This document shows, piece by piece, positions 1 to 11,458 of a DNA stretch of 64,000 nt. Position numbers and translations under genes: made by a program. Within the stretch, counting starts at the first letter, position 1. Each line of letters starts with the position of its first letter. A model generated the notes under the pieces. It made no database searches. It was not told the origin of the DNA and worked only from the letters and a program-made list of their open reading frames with translations. Source of the DNA: Zygnema cylindricum (Eukaryota > Streptophyta > Zygnematophyceae > Zygnematales > Zygnemataceae); the NCBI GenBank assembly GCA_037447655.1, contig JBBHKE010000059.1:1-64000 (forward strand). Direction: 5' to 3'.

Positions 1-240
1 AGGGTTTTTCCTAGAGTTGTATATGGAGGACATTTTTTCAACATTTTGGTACAGGTTATTTGTTTTCCCCTTAATACGCGGTACAAGACCCATTTCTGTA
101 TCAATCTCGATATTTGATAAAAACGACCAAAAAAAGGAAAAAAAAAATAAAAAAAAATTAACCAAATGAACAAGAAACCTTGAGCCGTCCATTTTTGTCC
201 GTTTCCAGTGGGTATCATGGACGCCCATGATTTTAAGAGT
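1..240. other. AT-rich stretch, no gene seen
   Basis: A/T-rich sequence with an A-rich run around 130-165. I see no coding potential, RNA gene or recognisable element end. Confidence 0.5.
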
Positions 241-575
241 CTTGGAGAACAAGAAATGGAAAGAGAGAGGGATATACCTCTTGTAAGTCATCGAAAGAGG
301 GGGAGCCTCCGAAGGTGAGAGGAGTAATCTTGGGAGGAAGAGGTCCGAAATAAGGACCTAGTAAAAAAGTAGAAAAAATAATGGGAGGAACATAGAGATT
401 CGAGGGCCTCGGAGGAAACAAGAGATGGAAAGGGAGAGGGATGTATCTTTTGTAGGTTATGGAAAGAGGGAGGGCCTCCAAAGGTGGGAGGAGAGGAGTA
501 AACTTGGGAGGAAGAGGTCTGAAATAAGGACTTAGTAAAAAAACTAGAAAAAGTAGAGAAAAGGATGGAGGTGGA
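241..575. repeat. Two-unit purine-rich tandem repeat, about 174-bp period
   Basis: The stretch from 241 to about 408 is repeated with substitutions from about 411 to 575. Both units share the order acaagaaatgg/acaagagatgg, a gggagaggga core, gggaggaagaggtc and cctagtaaaaaa/cttagtaaaaaa. Minus-strand open frames here are pyrimidine-codon artefacts (Ser/Pro/Phe-rich) and are not called as genes. A polypyrimidine stretch able to pair with the purine strand follows at 580-660. Confidence 0.7.
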
Positions 576-668
576 GGAGAGATACTTTTCTCTCCTCCTC
601 TCGCTTCCTCCTCTCCCTTCCCTCTTCCTCTCCTCGCTCCCTATCCTCCTTCGCCTCTCCCACGACAA

Positions 669-1840
669 ATACCGGGAGGTTTTAGAGTGCTCAATGAACG
701 GCGTTTTGGTCTGTGTTCTCCCTTATCTGTTATGTGGTTAATATGAGGTCCACCCCTTTGGATTGAAAATAATAGGGGTCTAGTCGAGTTCAACGAGTTC
801 AATAATAGTTTTGCGCAAAAGTACGAAAATTAATAGATATGTCACGAATTAGTTCGATTGGCCGAATTTATTACATTATACGTTTTTCTCCTATTGGTGT
901 TCACACGGTTCATTTTTTTTTGACAACGTTGCTGATGTGAGTTCAAATCCCAATAATGTCGATGACTAAATGTTAAATTTCTGACAAATCGGATTTAAAA
1001 TATTGAACCAAATCTGAGTCGAAATAATGGTGTACCTTACGGTACACATGTTATTGGATATTTTATTCCTTCGGGCAGGTCTCGAAGTACAGAAGTACAG
1101 AAGGGAGGTAAAGGTTTCAGCAGTACACTGTCCATCAGGATTAAAGTGAACAACTCCAAATCGAGTGCGAGTCTTTACGACCCAAACCATAAATTAGTGT
1201 TATTAACACTATCTAGTTAAGTGGTTCATAATGAGCCACGTGACAAAACATCATCAAGTGTAGTCATTACCATAATAAATCACTTCATCTGTACTAAAGT
1301 CACACACTCTAATGGCGATGTAAGGTGTTTGATACCTCCTATACTCTTTTCCCCCCTGCATATTGTGTATCACGCATATAGATAGATTAATATCCATAAT
1401 ACTAAAGATATTGTGCCTCGGCGTACATTTTTCCAAGCTCTCGATACTATACACGTTTGGTATCGTATTGCCATACTTCTCCATATATTGACACGATATA
1501 TCAGTTGTTGTTTTAAGGGTTTCCGTAGTTGGTAGTTGTTAATTGCTGTGGTCCACTTTTATTCATATGTATGCCTCACCTGTTGCTTTTGAAAATTGAA
1601 TAGTTTACTAATTACGGTGAATTGAAACTAAAATCATGATACCAATCCATTTGGATTTTTTTTTTTTCTTTTTTAACTTTCTTTTTTCTTCTTTTTTGCA
1701 GGTATTTATCTCACTGTGAATCGCGGTTCATGTATGGAAAAGGAATAACTAATGAGGTCTCTCGTTTTATGAAGGAAATTATACCGTGGTATAATTCCTT
1801 TACTCTCGCAGAAGAAGGAAGAGGAGCAGTTTATCCAACT
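669..1840. other. Unannotated AT-rich stretch
   Basis: Only short open frames without recognisable domains. A B-box-like GTTCAAATCC at about 940-950 is not supported by a foldable tRNA. No terminal repeats found. Confidence 0.4.
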
Positions 1841-3045
1841 AACTCGTGGGTGAGACTAAAATGACACATCATTTTAGGCCTTGTTTAATGACTCTAGTTT
1901 CTCCTCTGTTTCTCTTATTTCTCTTATTTCTCTTATTTTTATTTTTTCAACTTCTCCTTTTTCTCTTATTTCTCCCAATGGCTCCTATCTCCTATCCCCT
2001 ATTTCCCCATTTCTCCTATTTCTTTTTTCTGTCCTCTCTCTTTCCTTTCAAATGACATTTTGCAATCGACGGTTTTTTTGCCGTTCATCTCGTTTTTCTG
2101 TCCTCTTACTCAAGCTATGTCCATAGATCCCTCCTTTTTCTTTTCTTTTTTCTTCTTTTTTTCTTTTTTTTCCACAACATGTACAGCCATTTTTCCGGTT
2201 CAAAAGTAGTTTGTTTTCACATTTGCAATTGAACCTCTCCCCTCTTTTTTTAGAGTTGATTAATGAAGCTCGCAAATGTTTGAGACAGAACTTCAAACAA
2301 AAACAAAAAATCTATAGAAAACTCCATACTTTTAAAGACCCATTTTCGTTTAATAGTTTTATGAATACCTGGAAGAAGTCTTTCTTTGGTAGGAATACTG
2401 TTTTATACACCCTCTTTTAAAAAAAAAAAAAAGTGGTAGAAAGAGTTTCGCCCCTAGAATGGTTGGATTTGGCCAATTATTGCTTGACTATCCTACAACG
2501 ATTTCCCGTTAGCTGGGAAATAGAGGAAAGTGAGTGAGAAATTTGTAAAAAACTGTTTAGGGTTTTTCCTTTAGTTGTCTTTACTTTCTGAGTGTGGCTC
2601 CAATGTGTTTTCTTTCTTTCTTTCTTCTTTTTTTCTTTTTCTTTCTTTTATTTACTTCCTTATTTTTCTTTCTTTTTCCTTACCTTTTTTTTCTTTATTT
2701 GAAGTTATACCTTTGATTTGCCTGGTTAGTTTTTTTTTCCTCGGCATATGTTCGAGCAAATTGTCATTGAGCTCAGGAAGGAATAAAAAATTCATAAAAA
2801 AAGTTTTTCATGGACTAATAGAAAAATCAAAATTTCGTTGCAGCGTTTCCACTGAAACTATTTTCTCTTATGTCGATACTTTGCTTCAAGACTCTTACTG
2901 TTGAGGATACTCGAATACTTTTTGCTGTCGAATATACACTTTGATGCCTTTATTTCCTTCAAACTTTCTTGTTCCCTGAGTTTCAGATACGCCAAAACAA
3001 AAGGAATGCAAACAAATTTGTGTAAAGTTGAGCTACTACTACAAT
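1841..3045. other. Polypyrimidine-rich low-complexity region
   Basis: Long T/C-rich runs (1895-2056, 2140-2170, 2600-2710) built from ttct/tctctt words. Open frames here give Phe/Leu/Ser-rich low-complexity peptides and are not supported as genes. The region abuts the 3' end of the minus-strand LINE. Confidence 0.5.
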
Positions 3046-3369
3046 CAAAGGGGGCCGGCTTTATTAAAGAGCGTGATGGTAAACCATCTGAGTCCATAGG
3101 AACAAAAAGATGTAGCATTGCTAAAACTGAAAAACCACATAAAGAGGGAATAAACAAAAGGGAAAATCAAGGCAAAAACGACGAAAATACGAAAGGATGG
3201 CAAGGAAGTCGAAAACACCCAAAAAAGCAAACCCCAACAAACAAAACATCAAAGGAAAAAACTAACACGTAGCAAAAAACCCCCAACAGAACTAAAAATC
3301 TACGGAAAGCAACCATGTAAGTCCTTGAATCCTGGAGGAGCACAAGGAGGAAGTTCCGGAACACGCCGT

Positions 3370-4657
3370 CTATCCATAACGGCAATAGACGATCGAAGTA
3401 ATATAGAAGCCAACACCCGTTGTAGGACCACGGAAAAACGTTGACGATAAAAAGAAGTAAGGACTGAAACAAACAGGAGGGCTCCCAGGTCCTCGCCTCT
3501 CGAACGAGCGTCGACCACAAGTACAGAAAAACTCGTCCAAAGCCACACCCAAACAACCAAATATCTCGACCGCCATCGGAATGAAGCCATCCATAGCGTC
3601 GCGATGGGCATAATCAGGCTCCTTCCTTTTAGCCGCGTCACGCGCAGCCACTCCCACATGTCGAGCTGCTTGGTTGGCGACAGTGGTTGAGGTAGGGTTT
3701 GCCAAAACAATGTCACCAAATGTACGACGCGCACCATCAAGTAATACAAGGTCAATCCGACGCGAATGAAGAATGTGAGAGACCTCCCGACGAACAGAAA
3801 ACACCCCCTCAGAAGCGATAGTAGCGATGGTGTCTCGAAATGTGTCGTGCGCCTGAATCAACTCGCCTCGTGGGAGCAACGAAGCAAATGGACCCCGTCG
3901 GGCTCGAGAACGTGGCCGCAGGAGCAAACAAGTGAGCCAAGCAAAGGTGGGTGAGTGAGGCCAAGCCAAAACTTAAGGGTCGTGATGAACTGAGCCGGGG
4001 TTAAACGAAAAGTGGATAAGATAGGGACAGCCAATAACCAAGCTCCAAAGTCAAGTCCGCCACAAGACAAAAAACATGCACGCGAAGAATTAGAGGGAAG
4101 CGCTTGAAAAAGCTCTGATTTAATAGCGGCAACAACCCGATCAGAATTGGATTCTTGGACACGCGCAACTGATGGCGTAACGAGAGTGGAAAAAATCAGC
4201 ATGTCCTCGATAGCAGCCAGATTAAGAGAACTTGGTGCATCCAAAAGGGATCGCTGGAAGGCGAGCTCACCATCCGAAACACGGGGAACCACGGCCGCAT
4301 GAATAGGAGTGTCCTCGGCCAGAAAAAACGAGAGGCAATAGTGGAAGCAACAAGGCACCAACTCCAAAAATAGGCGGCAGGAGCAACACGCGTCGTCGAG
4401 AGTAAACCCAAACCGCCAACCGATATAGGAAGAGAGGCTTGGATGCGTGCCGCAGGCCCAGTCTCGCGATCAAAAGCTCCACGGCCCAACAAAGTGTGGA
4501 GGACATCCATAAGGCAATCATCGAATGCAGAAAGTGAGGACACAAAAGAAGGGGTGGGAGGGGAAGTCCGAGTAAGGTAAGAGGGCCGGTGAGGGAAACA
4601 CCGTGTCAGAAGAGCAAAGGCCACCTGGGGATCAGAAAGGTGAGGAAGGTCGTCCAC
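3370..4657 (-). pseudogene. LINE copy 1, zinc knuckle and endonuclease-like C terminus
   Basis: Frames 4196-4657, 3858-4367 and 3370-3969 carry the C-terminal third. The visible order is HPPLLGSLVCSCG, then DGVHLLRCSH (a CCHC knuckle), a helical RDTIATIASEG segment, and RRIDLVLL...GDIVLANP. A CCHC knuckle followed by an acidic beta-strand pair is the layout of the restriction-like endonuclease of early-branching LINEs (R2, CRE, NeSL, Utopia groups). I infer that fold from order and motifs only. The domain would nick the target DNA. The segment between the RT and this domain also contains conserved DARVPF/DPQVAF-type sequence seen in copy 2. Frameshifts separate all three frames. Confidence 0.6.
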
Positions 4658-4810
4658 GTGGGATAAATGTGTCTAAAGGGCGGAATCAAGGAATGTCGTG
4701 ACGTATGGATCGGAACCAAGCGGGCAACCCAACACACGAATACCTTCGGAAAGAGAAGGAGTCTAAAAACCAGGAGGGGGAGTGAAAGGAGGAGGAATAG
4801 TACGTGGGGA

Positions 4811-5660
4811 CTAAACAACACACGTAGAGGGCTGAACCGAAAGATTAAGTTCGGCCAAACAAGCCTTGAAAAAGTTATATGCCGATATAACTTGGTTTGA
4901 GGGACCGATAATATGTGTGTCAACTGCAAATGAATAGAAGAGGCAACAAGGGTAAGCAGCTGCAAAAGCTCGGAGGGCGCCGTAATGGGCTAGGGCAAAC
5001 AAAGGCCCCCCAAGAGGATCACCCTGACGAGTGCCAGTTGTGGAGGAAAGTGGGACCAAATCATCATCAGTGGAGAAAGAGAGGCTAATGCTCAAATATA
5101 AAAAACTCCCACAAAAGGAAATATCTGGACAATCGGGGAAGGTGCAGCCATAAGCTCTGAAAAAATGGCATTCCGATCCACTATATTAAAGGCATTGGAA
5201 ACATCCACCTGTAGGACTAACTAGTCCGGATGGGCATCTAACAAAGCTCGGATCCCGTGGACCACGACCTCACAACCCCCCCGGGTTGCCACTTCGAACT
5301 GACGAGGAGAGAAATAATCATGGAAAGCGGGCTAAAGCTGGATGCAGATGGCACGGGCCACCAATCGGTACAATACCTCGCCCACAGCAATAGGACGGAT
5401 TCCCCCATTGGGTTTGGTGACAGCTATGAGGCAGGAGGTAGTGAGGAGATCACAAATACGAGAAGGGACAGTGCCTGTTGCAATAAGGGAACACACTCGA
5501 AAAAACATATCAAATTCTCGAACACCAGATTCTGGAGGCAAAATGTTGAGAAATAGCTTATAAACAGTGCTCGAAGGACCCCCCGCTGAAAGATGTGGAG
5601 AAGTCCTAAAGGATTTAATAAAAGAGTCTCGATCCAAGATTAAACACTCTATCGGCTCGA
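4811..5660 (-). pseudogene. LINE copy 1, reverse transcriptase domain
   Basis: RT of the non-LTR type, which would copy the element RNA at the nicked target. The N-terminal part (5332-5637) has the GGIRPIAVGEVLYRL fingers motif. Around 5160-5215 the minus strand encodes a motif-A-like VDVSNAFNIVDR. At 4811-5095 come GTRQGDPLGGPLFALAH (motif B) and FAVDTHIIG (motif C). The normal motif C is [FY]ADD; here the first Asp is Val, which alone should abolish polymerisation. Frames change between blocks, so the domain is doubly dead. The relative at 16,145-16,999 keeps ADDTHI at the same point. Confidence 0.75.
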
Positions 5661-5994
5661 AGATGTGAATAGAGGGGGACTGGGAGGTAGAGCTGGTGGA
5701 TGAAGAGCCTGGAGAATCTCAACAGTCGTTGCAGACCGAGGAGTAGGATTAAATGGGTGGAGGGCCCAAACCGCTTGACAGTGCTCACCAACTCGACCCC
5801 AAATGAACCGCACGACGATAGGAAAATGGCACATCTGAAGTCCGAGATGTACGACGTGGTGTGAAAGAAACACTCGCAACTCGATCCTCGTGCTCGGTAT
5901 GAAGGGCTCGCCAATCACCTCGAAGGAAACGCCGACATCGGGCCATAGTTTCTCGGGCCTCGCTACCACCGCCACGGCCAGGTAAGACTAGAAC

Positions 5995-6555
5995 CTAAAG
6001 TGAAAACATGAAAAAGAGGTTCCAAGGTCCAACATCCGTGGGATCCGAATAAATACGGGACAAAGGAAGGTGGAGGGCGTCCTGTAGGATAATCCGCACA
6101 ACCATGGGAATCCGCGTGTATAATCGCGGACGGGGGGGCCCCAAATCATAAGCTTCGAGCACGTCTAAATCACGTAAAAATGCCCAATCTTCGCTAGTAG
6201 ATCTGGACGAGAGTGTAGTGGAAGAAAGGGTACTAGAGGAAGGGCCGCTCTGGGCCAAAAATTGTTGACAACTCTTTGTATGTTGGGCAATACCGACATC
6301 GGTCGCGAAATGGTTATGACACCCCCTACATTCTATGCGTGTTGAGGCTTGTGTACGAGGTTTAGGTGGAGGAGGTGAACGAGGGAGAAGGGGCGAGTAT
6401 GCACGGTCGGGCATGGTCATTGAATGAGAGGGAGGAAGTGATAGAGGGAGAAGGAAATGGGAAGAGAAAGAGACCATGGTGACAGAGATGGAGTGAGACG
6501 AACCATGGTGAGAGTGGGAAGATCTGAGAAAGGATATGGCATGGAAACAAGACAT
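5995..6555 (-). pseudogene. LINE copy 1, N-terminal zinc-finger region
   Basis: An open frame of about 186 residues that ends at a stop before the RT. It contains a C-X2-C-X12-H-X3-C finger (CRGC...HTKSC) followed by a Ser-rich linker and a conserved stretch (DLGPPRPRLYTRIP). The plus-strand relative at 12,183 has the same order: finger CSGC...HSKAC, linker, then PRPRLYTCIP. The finger probably binds DNA or RNA during target-primed integration, as in R2-type elements; that role is inferred from family architecture. The true start codon is unclear because upstream sequence stays partly open. Downstream sequence continues the protein in another frame (5649-5975), so a frameshift separates the pieces. 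Confidence 0.65.
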
Positions 6556-6960
6556 CGAGAAATAGTGGTATCTCGGTATCGAAGAAGAATCGAAAAGATA
6601 ATAAATCGAGAAGGTGGCATCGAGGAAACCATGAATCTAGTAAACCGAAGAAACTAAGTGTCGAAATCGCTTCAATGTAAAAGAAATCGCGAGAAATGAT
6701 AATCATGAAGCGTGAGATTGGTTTGTCGGAGGGGAAGGAGGAGAAGAACGTCACTAGAGGAGAAAGGGAAGAGTGCTGAAGAGGGAGGGACCGGATAAGA
6801 TATTGGATGAGGGGAAGGGGAGAAATATCGGGTTTTGGTTATGGTGTGTGCGCTGTGTGGTAAAGGGTTTGAGGTGTGTGTAATTTTAGTGAGGGAAAAT
6901 GGGGTGTCTGGCGTTGAATAGAAGGGGGGAAGGAGTTTAAGGATTACGGAAAGGGGCCGC

Positions 6961-7320
6961 ACCTATGATTTCGCTCGTGGGCGTGCGGTTGGCAGCAGCC
7001 GCAGACGAGATCCGGAGGTACATGGTGACGGGGAGTAGGTGTCGTCGCGTAGTGAGGGATGTGTGTATCAAAACGGACAGATGACAGTGCACCTTGTATT
7101 GTTACTAGTGTTAATGTATTTTTTTGCCACTTTAAATCAACATTGTCTTCGTGCACACTTCTCCGATTGTTAATCCGACGGTTGCGGTGGAAAGGTAGGA
7201 CTCTAACCTTCCCATTAATATTCTCTACACAAAAATTTAACATGTGTGCATAGATAAAAGTTTAGTTAAGTGGCAAAGCAAAAACATCAATGCTAATAAT
7301 GTTACACAATGTACTATACA
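6961..7320. other. Stretch upstream of LINE copy 1
   Basis: Nothing coding is recognisable. It may include 5' untranslated sequence of the minus-strand LINE, but no second full-length copy is available to set the boundary. Confidence 0.3.
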
Positions 7321-7321
7321 G

Positions 7322-7470
7322 CATATGACACTGAACTGCTACTGTATACCTTTGTTAAGAAGATGGCAAATCTGACACTGAACTGCTATACCTTTGTTAA
7401 GAAGATGGCAAATCTGACACTGAACTGCTACTGTATACCTTTGTTAAGAAGATGGCGAATCGGGCAGTGA
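7322..7470. repeat. Three-unit tandem repeat (47/42/47 bp)
   Basis: Three successive copies of a unit reading ctgaactgctactgtat, acctttgttaag, aagatggcaaatctgaca. The middle copy lacks five bases (ctgta) and the last ends in gcgaatcggg. The remaining sequence from 7471 to 7850 shows no feature. Confidence 0.75.
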
Positions 7471-7854
7471 AATAAAAGCCAATCGGAAGTGAAAAGATAA
7501 GAGGTGTGTGCAAACAATAAGTTGAGTGAGGATCATTTTAATGATGTTCATTCTAAGTTTCTAAGTTGGAAGCGATGTTGACAATTGCATGCTTATAGAA
7601 TCCACTTTGGTGTTAACAGGTTTTACAAGAACGAATGATAATTGAATCTTTGAATATGTAAGTGTCTACAATTATCAACATCGATCATAATGATAATCTG
7701 TGTCTACAGACTTCATGCCGTGCAGTGCTCGAAGATAGGTTGCAATTCCTTTTACAATTTTTTCGGTTATAAAATTTTACTTTACTTAGTTAGTTAGGTA
7801 GTGATGAATATCCAACCCATGGAATGCCGATTAAGTTTCTAAGATATATTGTTT

Positions 7855-8275
7855 TGCTAGATGGTGCCCATTGCCTGTCTCTGTCACAGTCACACCTTTG
7901 CTATAGTCATGAGTCAGGTGTCTTGGCATGCTGGAGTGGCTTTGCGTGACGAGACGCTGGTAAGAGGGACCGTGCTAATGCATGTCACGATGCTAGGGAT
8001 GACTTCAGCCGGATGGCAGTCAATTATTGGTTGTTTGGACGTTGTGGGGGATGAGTTCTCCCATTCTTATGGCCGGCATTCTTTTGATTGGAGGGCTCCA
8101 CGGAGCCTTGCCCATTCTGTCCTCACAATTTTTGACTGTCACGGTTTTTCTATGGCCTTGTACTTAGTCATTGCATTTCGTTTGAAGAACATTCGACACA
8201 AGGGCATGGTTTTACCCAAGAATATCAGGGACACAGAAAACCTTGTTATAAATTATAAGGTCTCCAGATGATTTG
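7855..8275 (+). pseudogene. LINE C-terminal remnant, copy 3
   Basis: A 136-residue open frame here has no known function by itself, but its DNA matches the end of the LINE endonuclease region. catgctggagtggctttgcg at about 7928 aligns with catgtgggagtggctgcgcg on the minus strand near 3650. The peptide IIGCLDVVGDEFSHSYGR parallels IFGCLGVALDEFFCTCGR of copy 1, followed by RHSFDWRAPRS beside RRSFERRGPGS. The upstream LLDGA...DIVLA part is frameshifted. I call it a short, old 3' fragment on the plus strand, not a host gene. Confidence 0.65.
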
Positions 8276-8616
8276 TCTACGAGCGTACGAGGGGACCACT
8301 CCAAACGTACAGGCTTAAAATCAAGTACAAGTTAAAAAAGGGGAGGGAGTAGAAACGGTTGCCTTCAATGTGAAGAAATGGGTTTGGAGTAAAACATTTT
8401 TTATAAAAAGGGGATTGGAGTGCTCTTGTACGACATTTTTCAGAAATAATATCCGTACTCCTCCAACCTCTAATATTTAGACTTGATCACTTCTTTACCG
8501 TCCAACCACCGTCGATCGAACTCATTGAAGTATGCTACGACACGGTACATAGGTATATTTATATTTACTTCCGGTACCGTATCAGGGTGAAGTTCCATCA
8601 TACGTTTTTGTAATTG
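8276..8616. other. No feature seen
   Basis: AT-rich sequence between the LINE remnant and the first copy of the 0.7-kb repeat. No coding potential or terminal repeat is apparent. Confidence 0.4.
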
Positions 8617-9324
8617 TACGGCAAACTCTACAAACTGGGTCGATTGAGTCGATGTTCCATCACGTAGAGTCTGTAAGCCACGTGTTCAAAATTGACTGGC
8701 GCCACGCTAGCTACGATCCGATATTGAATATCTTTCAAATTTTTAGCACAGACAAACTTAGCTTCAAATCTTGACTTGCGTACCATGTACCTGCGTACAA
8801 AGTAATCATATGACAAAAATTTATACTTTTTGCAGACGCCAGTCTGTACGCCAACTCAATTTTTAGGGTTTCTGTTTTCGAACGTAACGAAAGTCCTTTG
8901 AGAGAAATAGTGTGACGAACAAAAGTTACAAAAAAAAACGTGACGAGGGAATGTTACGAAAGTTCGTTTTTATTTCGATTGTATTTTGGAAAGCGCGTGT
9001 CATATGCAAATCTTAAGATTTTTCGTTGGTTTTCCATCATGACACGTAGCTTAATCGTCCAACGTGTCAATATTTTTTTTTCTGTATCTGCCAACCCACC
9101 TCCTCGAGGTGGGTTGACAGTTACAGAAAAAAATGAAGCGAACTCCTCGCAGATTAACATCCGACGGCCAGTACTTCCTCCTAGACCTTCGGAGAGTATC
9201 GGCAAGATTCTCTGTAATGTTGTTTTTCATATAAAAACAAAATAGGCGGTAGATTTTGTACGGAGAGTCGCGGATTTCTGTAAGCTACGCCACTTTTCGC
9301 CTGATGGAACGTCACCCTCATTCT
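8617..9324. repeat. Interspersed 0.7-kb repeat, copy 1 (uninterrupted)
   Basis: Collinear with 19,257-19,733 plus 21,887-22,161. Shared landmarks in order are ggtcgattgagtcgatgttc, the hairpin caacccacctc/gaggtgggttg, and agagtcgcggatttctgta near the end. It serves as the empty-site reference for the insertion in copy 2. No TIRs or protein domain are convincing, so its class is unknown. Confidence 0.8.
9092..9116. repeat. Perfect 11-bp-stem hairpin
   Basis: caacccacctc, loop ctc, gaggtgggttg. The same hairpin occurs twice in tandem in the other repeat copy, at 21,895-21,919 and 21,944-21,968. Function unknown. Confidence 0.85.
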
Positions 9325-11458
9325 AAACCTTTTCACATAAAATAGCGTTCAGGGCATTGATTGTTCTTTTCCGAACGCTATTTATTTGAACGGCTTAAAA
9401 CATGTGACGTCATTCAGATTTGGTTTGGTCCCCACGTTAGTTTTCCCTTGGCGCTCCAGTACTGCAGTCGTTACGCGCTGCCGCGAATCCTAGAACTGAC
9501 GCGGCGGGCTTCTGATGCCGAATGGCCGCTCAAATGGTCCTTGCTTGACCGCCAATCCCCGAATATGCTACAGTACTGTACTGTAGCAGGATCGTACAGT
9601 ATTGTAGCTTTGAAAGTAGAGTTTTTATAATATGTTTTTTCAAAGCGAACAGAAAAAAATTATATAAGTGCCATATTATATGCATATTGTATGCGCACCC
9701 CAAGTTTCCGTACGACAACGTCGCCGTTGATTATACGTGTCAACGCCGACGGGCTGCACGTTTTTTTCTGCCAACTATACGACTACAAATGTCACGGGAG
9801 TGGAACCGGGAAAAAAAAAGATAGACGGCCACAAGCGGACCGAAGAAAAACCATTGGCCGCGAGCGAACGCTACACCGTGTATCGCTATCAGTGTTGACA
9901 CTAATAGCGATACACGGTGTATTGTAATGAGACAAACGAATTATACGGCACATCGAATGGTGCGTATTCCTTGTGGTTTGGAAATAAATTGTATATTGCC
10001 TCTTTTGGCGTTGGTGGCTTTCTTTTCTTTTGTGGTTGACGATTCACCGCACTAAATAACGCACTGTACGTTTGCCTGCGCACGTACCTAAGTGCCCCCG
10101 CGAAAAAGGTTTAGTGCGAACGCACTGAACATAAAAATTTTAATGGGTAAAAGGCTACAAGGCCGACGGGTTCGCAGTGGAATACTAACTTAGCTACCCA
10201 CTACAGTTGACTTTTATTACGGGGGTAGAAGCCCTAACAGGGTTTGAAACTAGAATATTATAGTTACAACTATGGTTGACTTTTGTGCTGCGAGATGGAG
10301 ATGGCCACTCACACGTGCCGTCCTTGGAATCTGGAGAAAGTGCAGGGCGGGTGCCGGCAGTTGCTTGCCGGTGCCGGCTGCGGTACGGTCAATCATTGTG
10401 AAAAATACTACATTTGTCCGCTCTTCTCGGAAGCTCCCCAGAAAGGCCAAAGAATGCATTCGGTTGGCTCCAACATTCTAGTAACCGTCCGAGCGTGTTT
10501 TCCCCCTATGCCACATAATTTCCGGCATGCATGAATTACGTTGTAAGTGTCCGCTCTATAAATAGTGTGACTTATCTTCGTGACATTCCTATGCTAAAAA
10601 TATTATAACCCCCGTACAGCAGTCGAATGTCGTTGTTTTTAGTGCGAGAAGCAGCAAGGGTTGTGGCGAATGTCCAATGTATCGGAGAGCCCTTCAATAG
10701 CCGGAAAAATTAATGGACGCGCGAGCACTTTTACCCTCTCAAACAAAACATTTTATCGCCAAGGGTTAACCTTCATCAAGCGAAAAGTGAGGTTCACTAC
10801 TGTAAAAAGTGCACGATTACTGGAGACTCGTCAAGATTCTCCAAACTTTTGGGCGACAACGTCGACCGTCCGATTATGTGTTTTCGAAGCAAGCGGTCAT
10901 TTTATCCAGTGTCAGCCAGTGTCTAGCTAGTGGCAGGAGACTAGGAACACGTTGAACGTGTAAAATTTTTACGCGTGGAAAGGTCACGTACGATCCACGA
11001 TGGATGTCAGATAGGAACCCTACATGTGGCATACGCCACGCGCCTTCAGACATAGGCCACGCGCCTTCGGACAGGCGGGAATCAAATCCAACGAAAACCA
11101 CCAAAAAATATTTCTTGAAGAATGTGACGTGACGCTACATTAATGTACGCCTGTACATCTTTTGATTTTCGAAAGGAAGGAATCTATAACCTTTGGTACA
11201 ACGAAAAACCACAAACGTACAAATTGTACATTCACGTTATTTTATTTTGCGGCTGGATGTACGGATACGACTCCAGATAGTGTGCTTTTGGAATCTTTGA
11301 CTATGCTCACCGTTAGAACAGGAACCTATATGCATCCTATCGAAAGAAAGCACGAAGGCGATAGATTCCTTGCTGACACGACCTGATGGAGAAGTGAAAG
11401 AAGCATTACTGATGGAGAAGTGAACGAAAAATTACTGCAAGTAAACGTATCTGTACAA
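9325..11458. other. Unannotated stretch with short palindromes
   Basis: Apart from the palindrome at 9871-9922 I recognise nothing. Small inverted repeats occur at 9568-9588 (gctacagta/tactgtagc), and ccacgcgccttc is repeated around 11,036-11,070. Open frames are short and lack domains. Confidence 0.4.
9871..9922. mobile_element. Minimal palindromic TA-flanked MITE
   Basis: Two 23-bp arms, 9873-9895 and 9898-9920, face each other across a 2-base loop with one mismatch and are flanked by TA on both sides. The arm (acaccgtgtatcgctatcag) resembles the TIR CACCGCCAATCGTTATTAGCG of the elements at 58.6-60.1 kb. I read it as an element of that family reduced to its two ends. A small-RNA hairpin is an alternative. 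Confidence 0.55.

Larger units (their letters stand above)
3046..6960 (-). mobile_element. Non-LTR retrotransposon (zinc finger-RT-CCHC-endonuclease type), copy 1, decayed
   Basis: A minus-strand LINE-like element read from three separated blocks: zinc-finger N terminus (5995-6555), RT (about 4800-5660) and zinc knuckle plus endonuclease-like C terminus (about 3370-4370). Its 3' end is placed near 3046 because the minus strand there reads gatggtttaccatc then aataaag, matching the end of the second copy near 18,320-18,360. The coding region is broken by several frameshifts and stops. The 5' limit is uncertain; sequence up to about 6960 may be its 5' untranslated part. It is not an active copy. 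Confidence 0.7.

Noticed and set aside
233-668. Open frames on the minus strand
   Set aside because: They come from a purine-rich tandem repeat, giving Pro/Ser/Phe low-complexity peptides in overlapping frames.
940-950. tRNA gene suggested by a B-box-like GTTCAAATCC
   Set aside because: No matching A box or foldable acceptor stem around it.
1846-2904. Leu/Phe-rich open frames resembling membrane proteins
   Set aside because: Polypyrimidine DNA produces such frames by composition; no start context or domain supports them.
8617-8830. Conserved coding frame shared by the two 0.7-kb repeats (MSYDYFVRRY...)
   Set aside because: The similarity is at DNA level along the whole repeat, and no codon-position bias is apparent.
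9092-9116. Helitron 3' hairpin
   Set aside because: No CTRR end follows the hairpin and no TC start or AT target was found in either copy.
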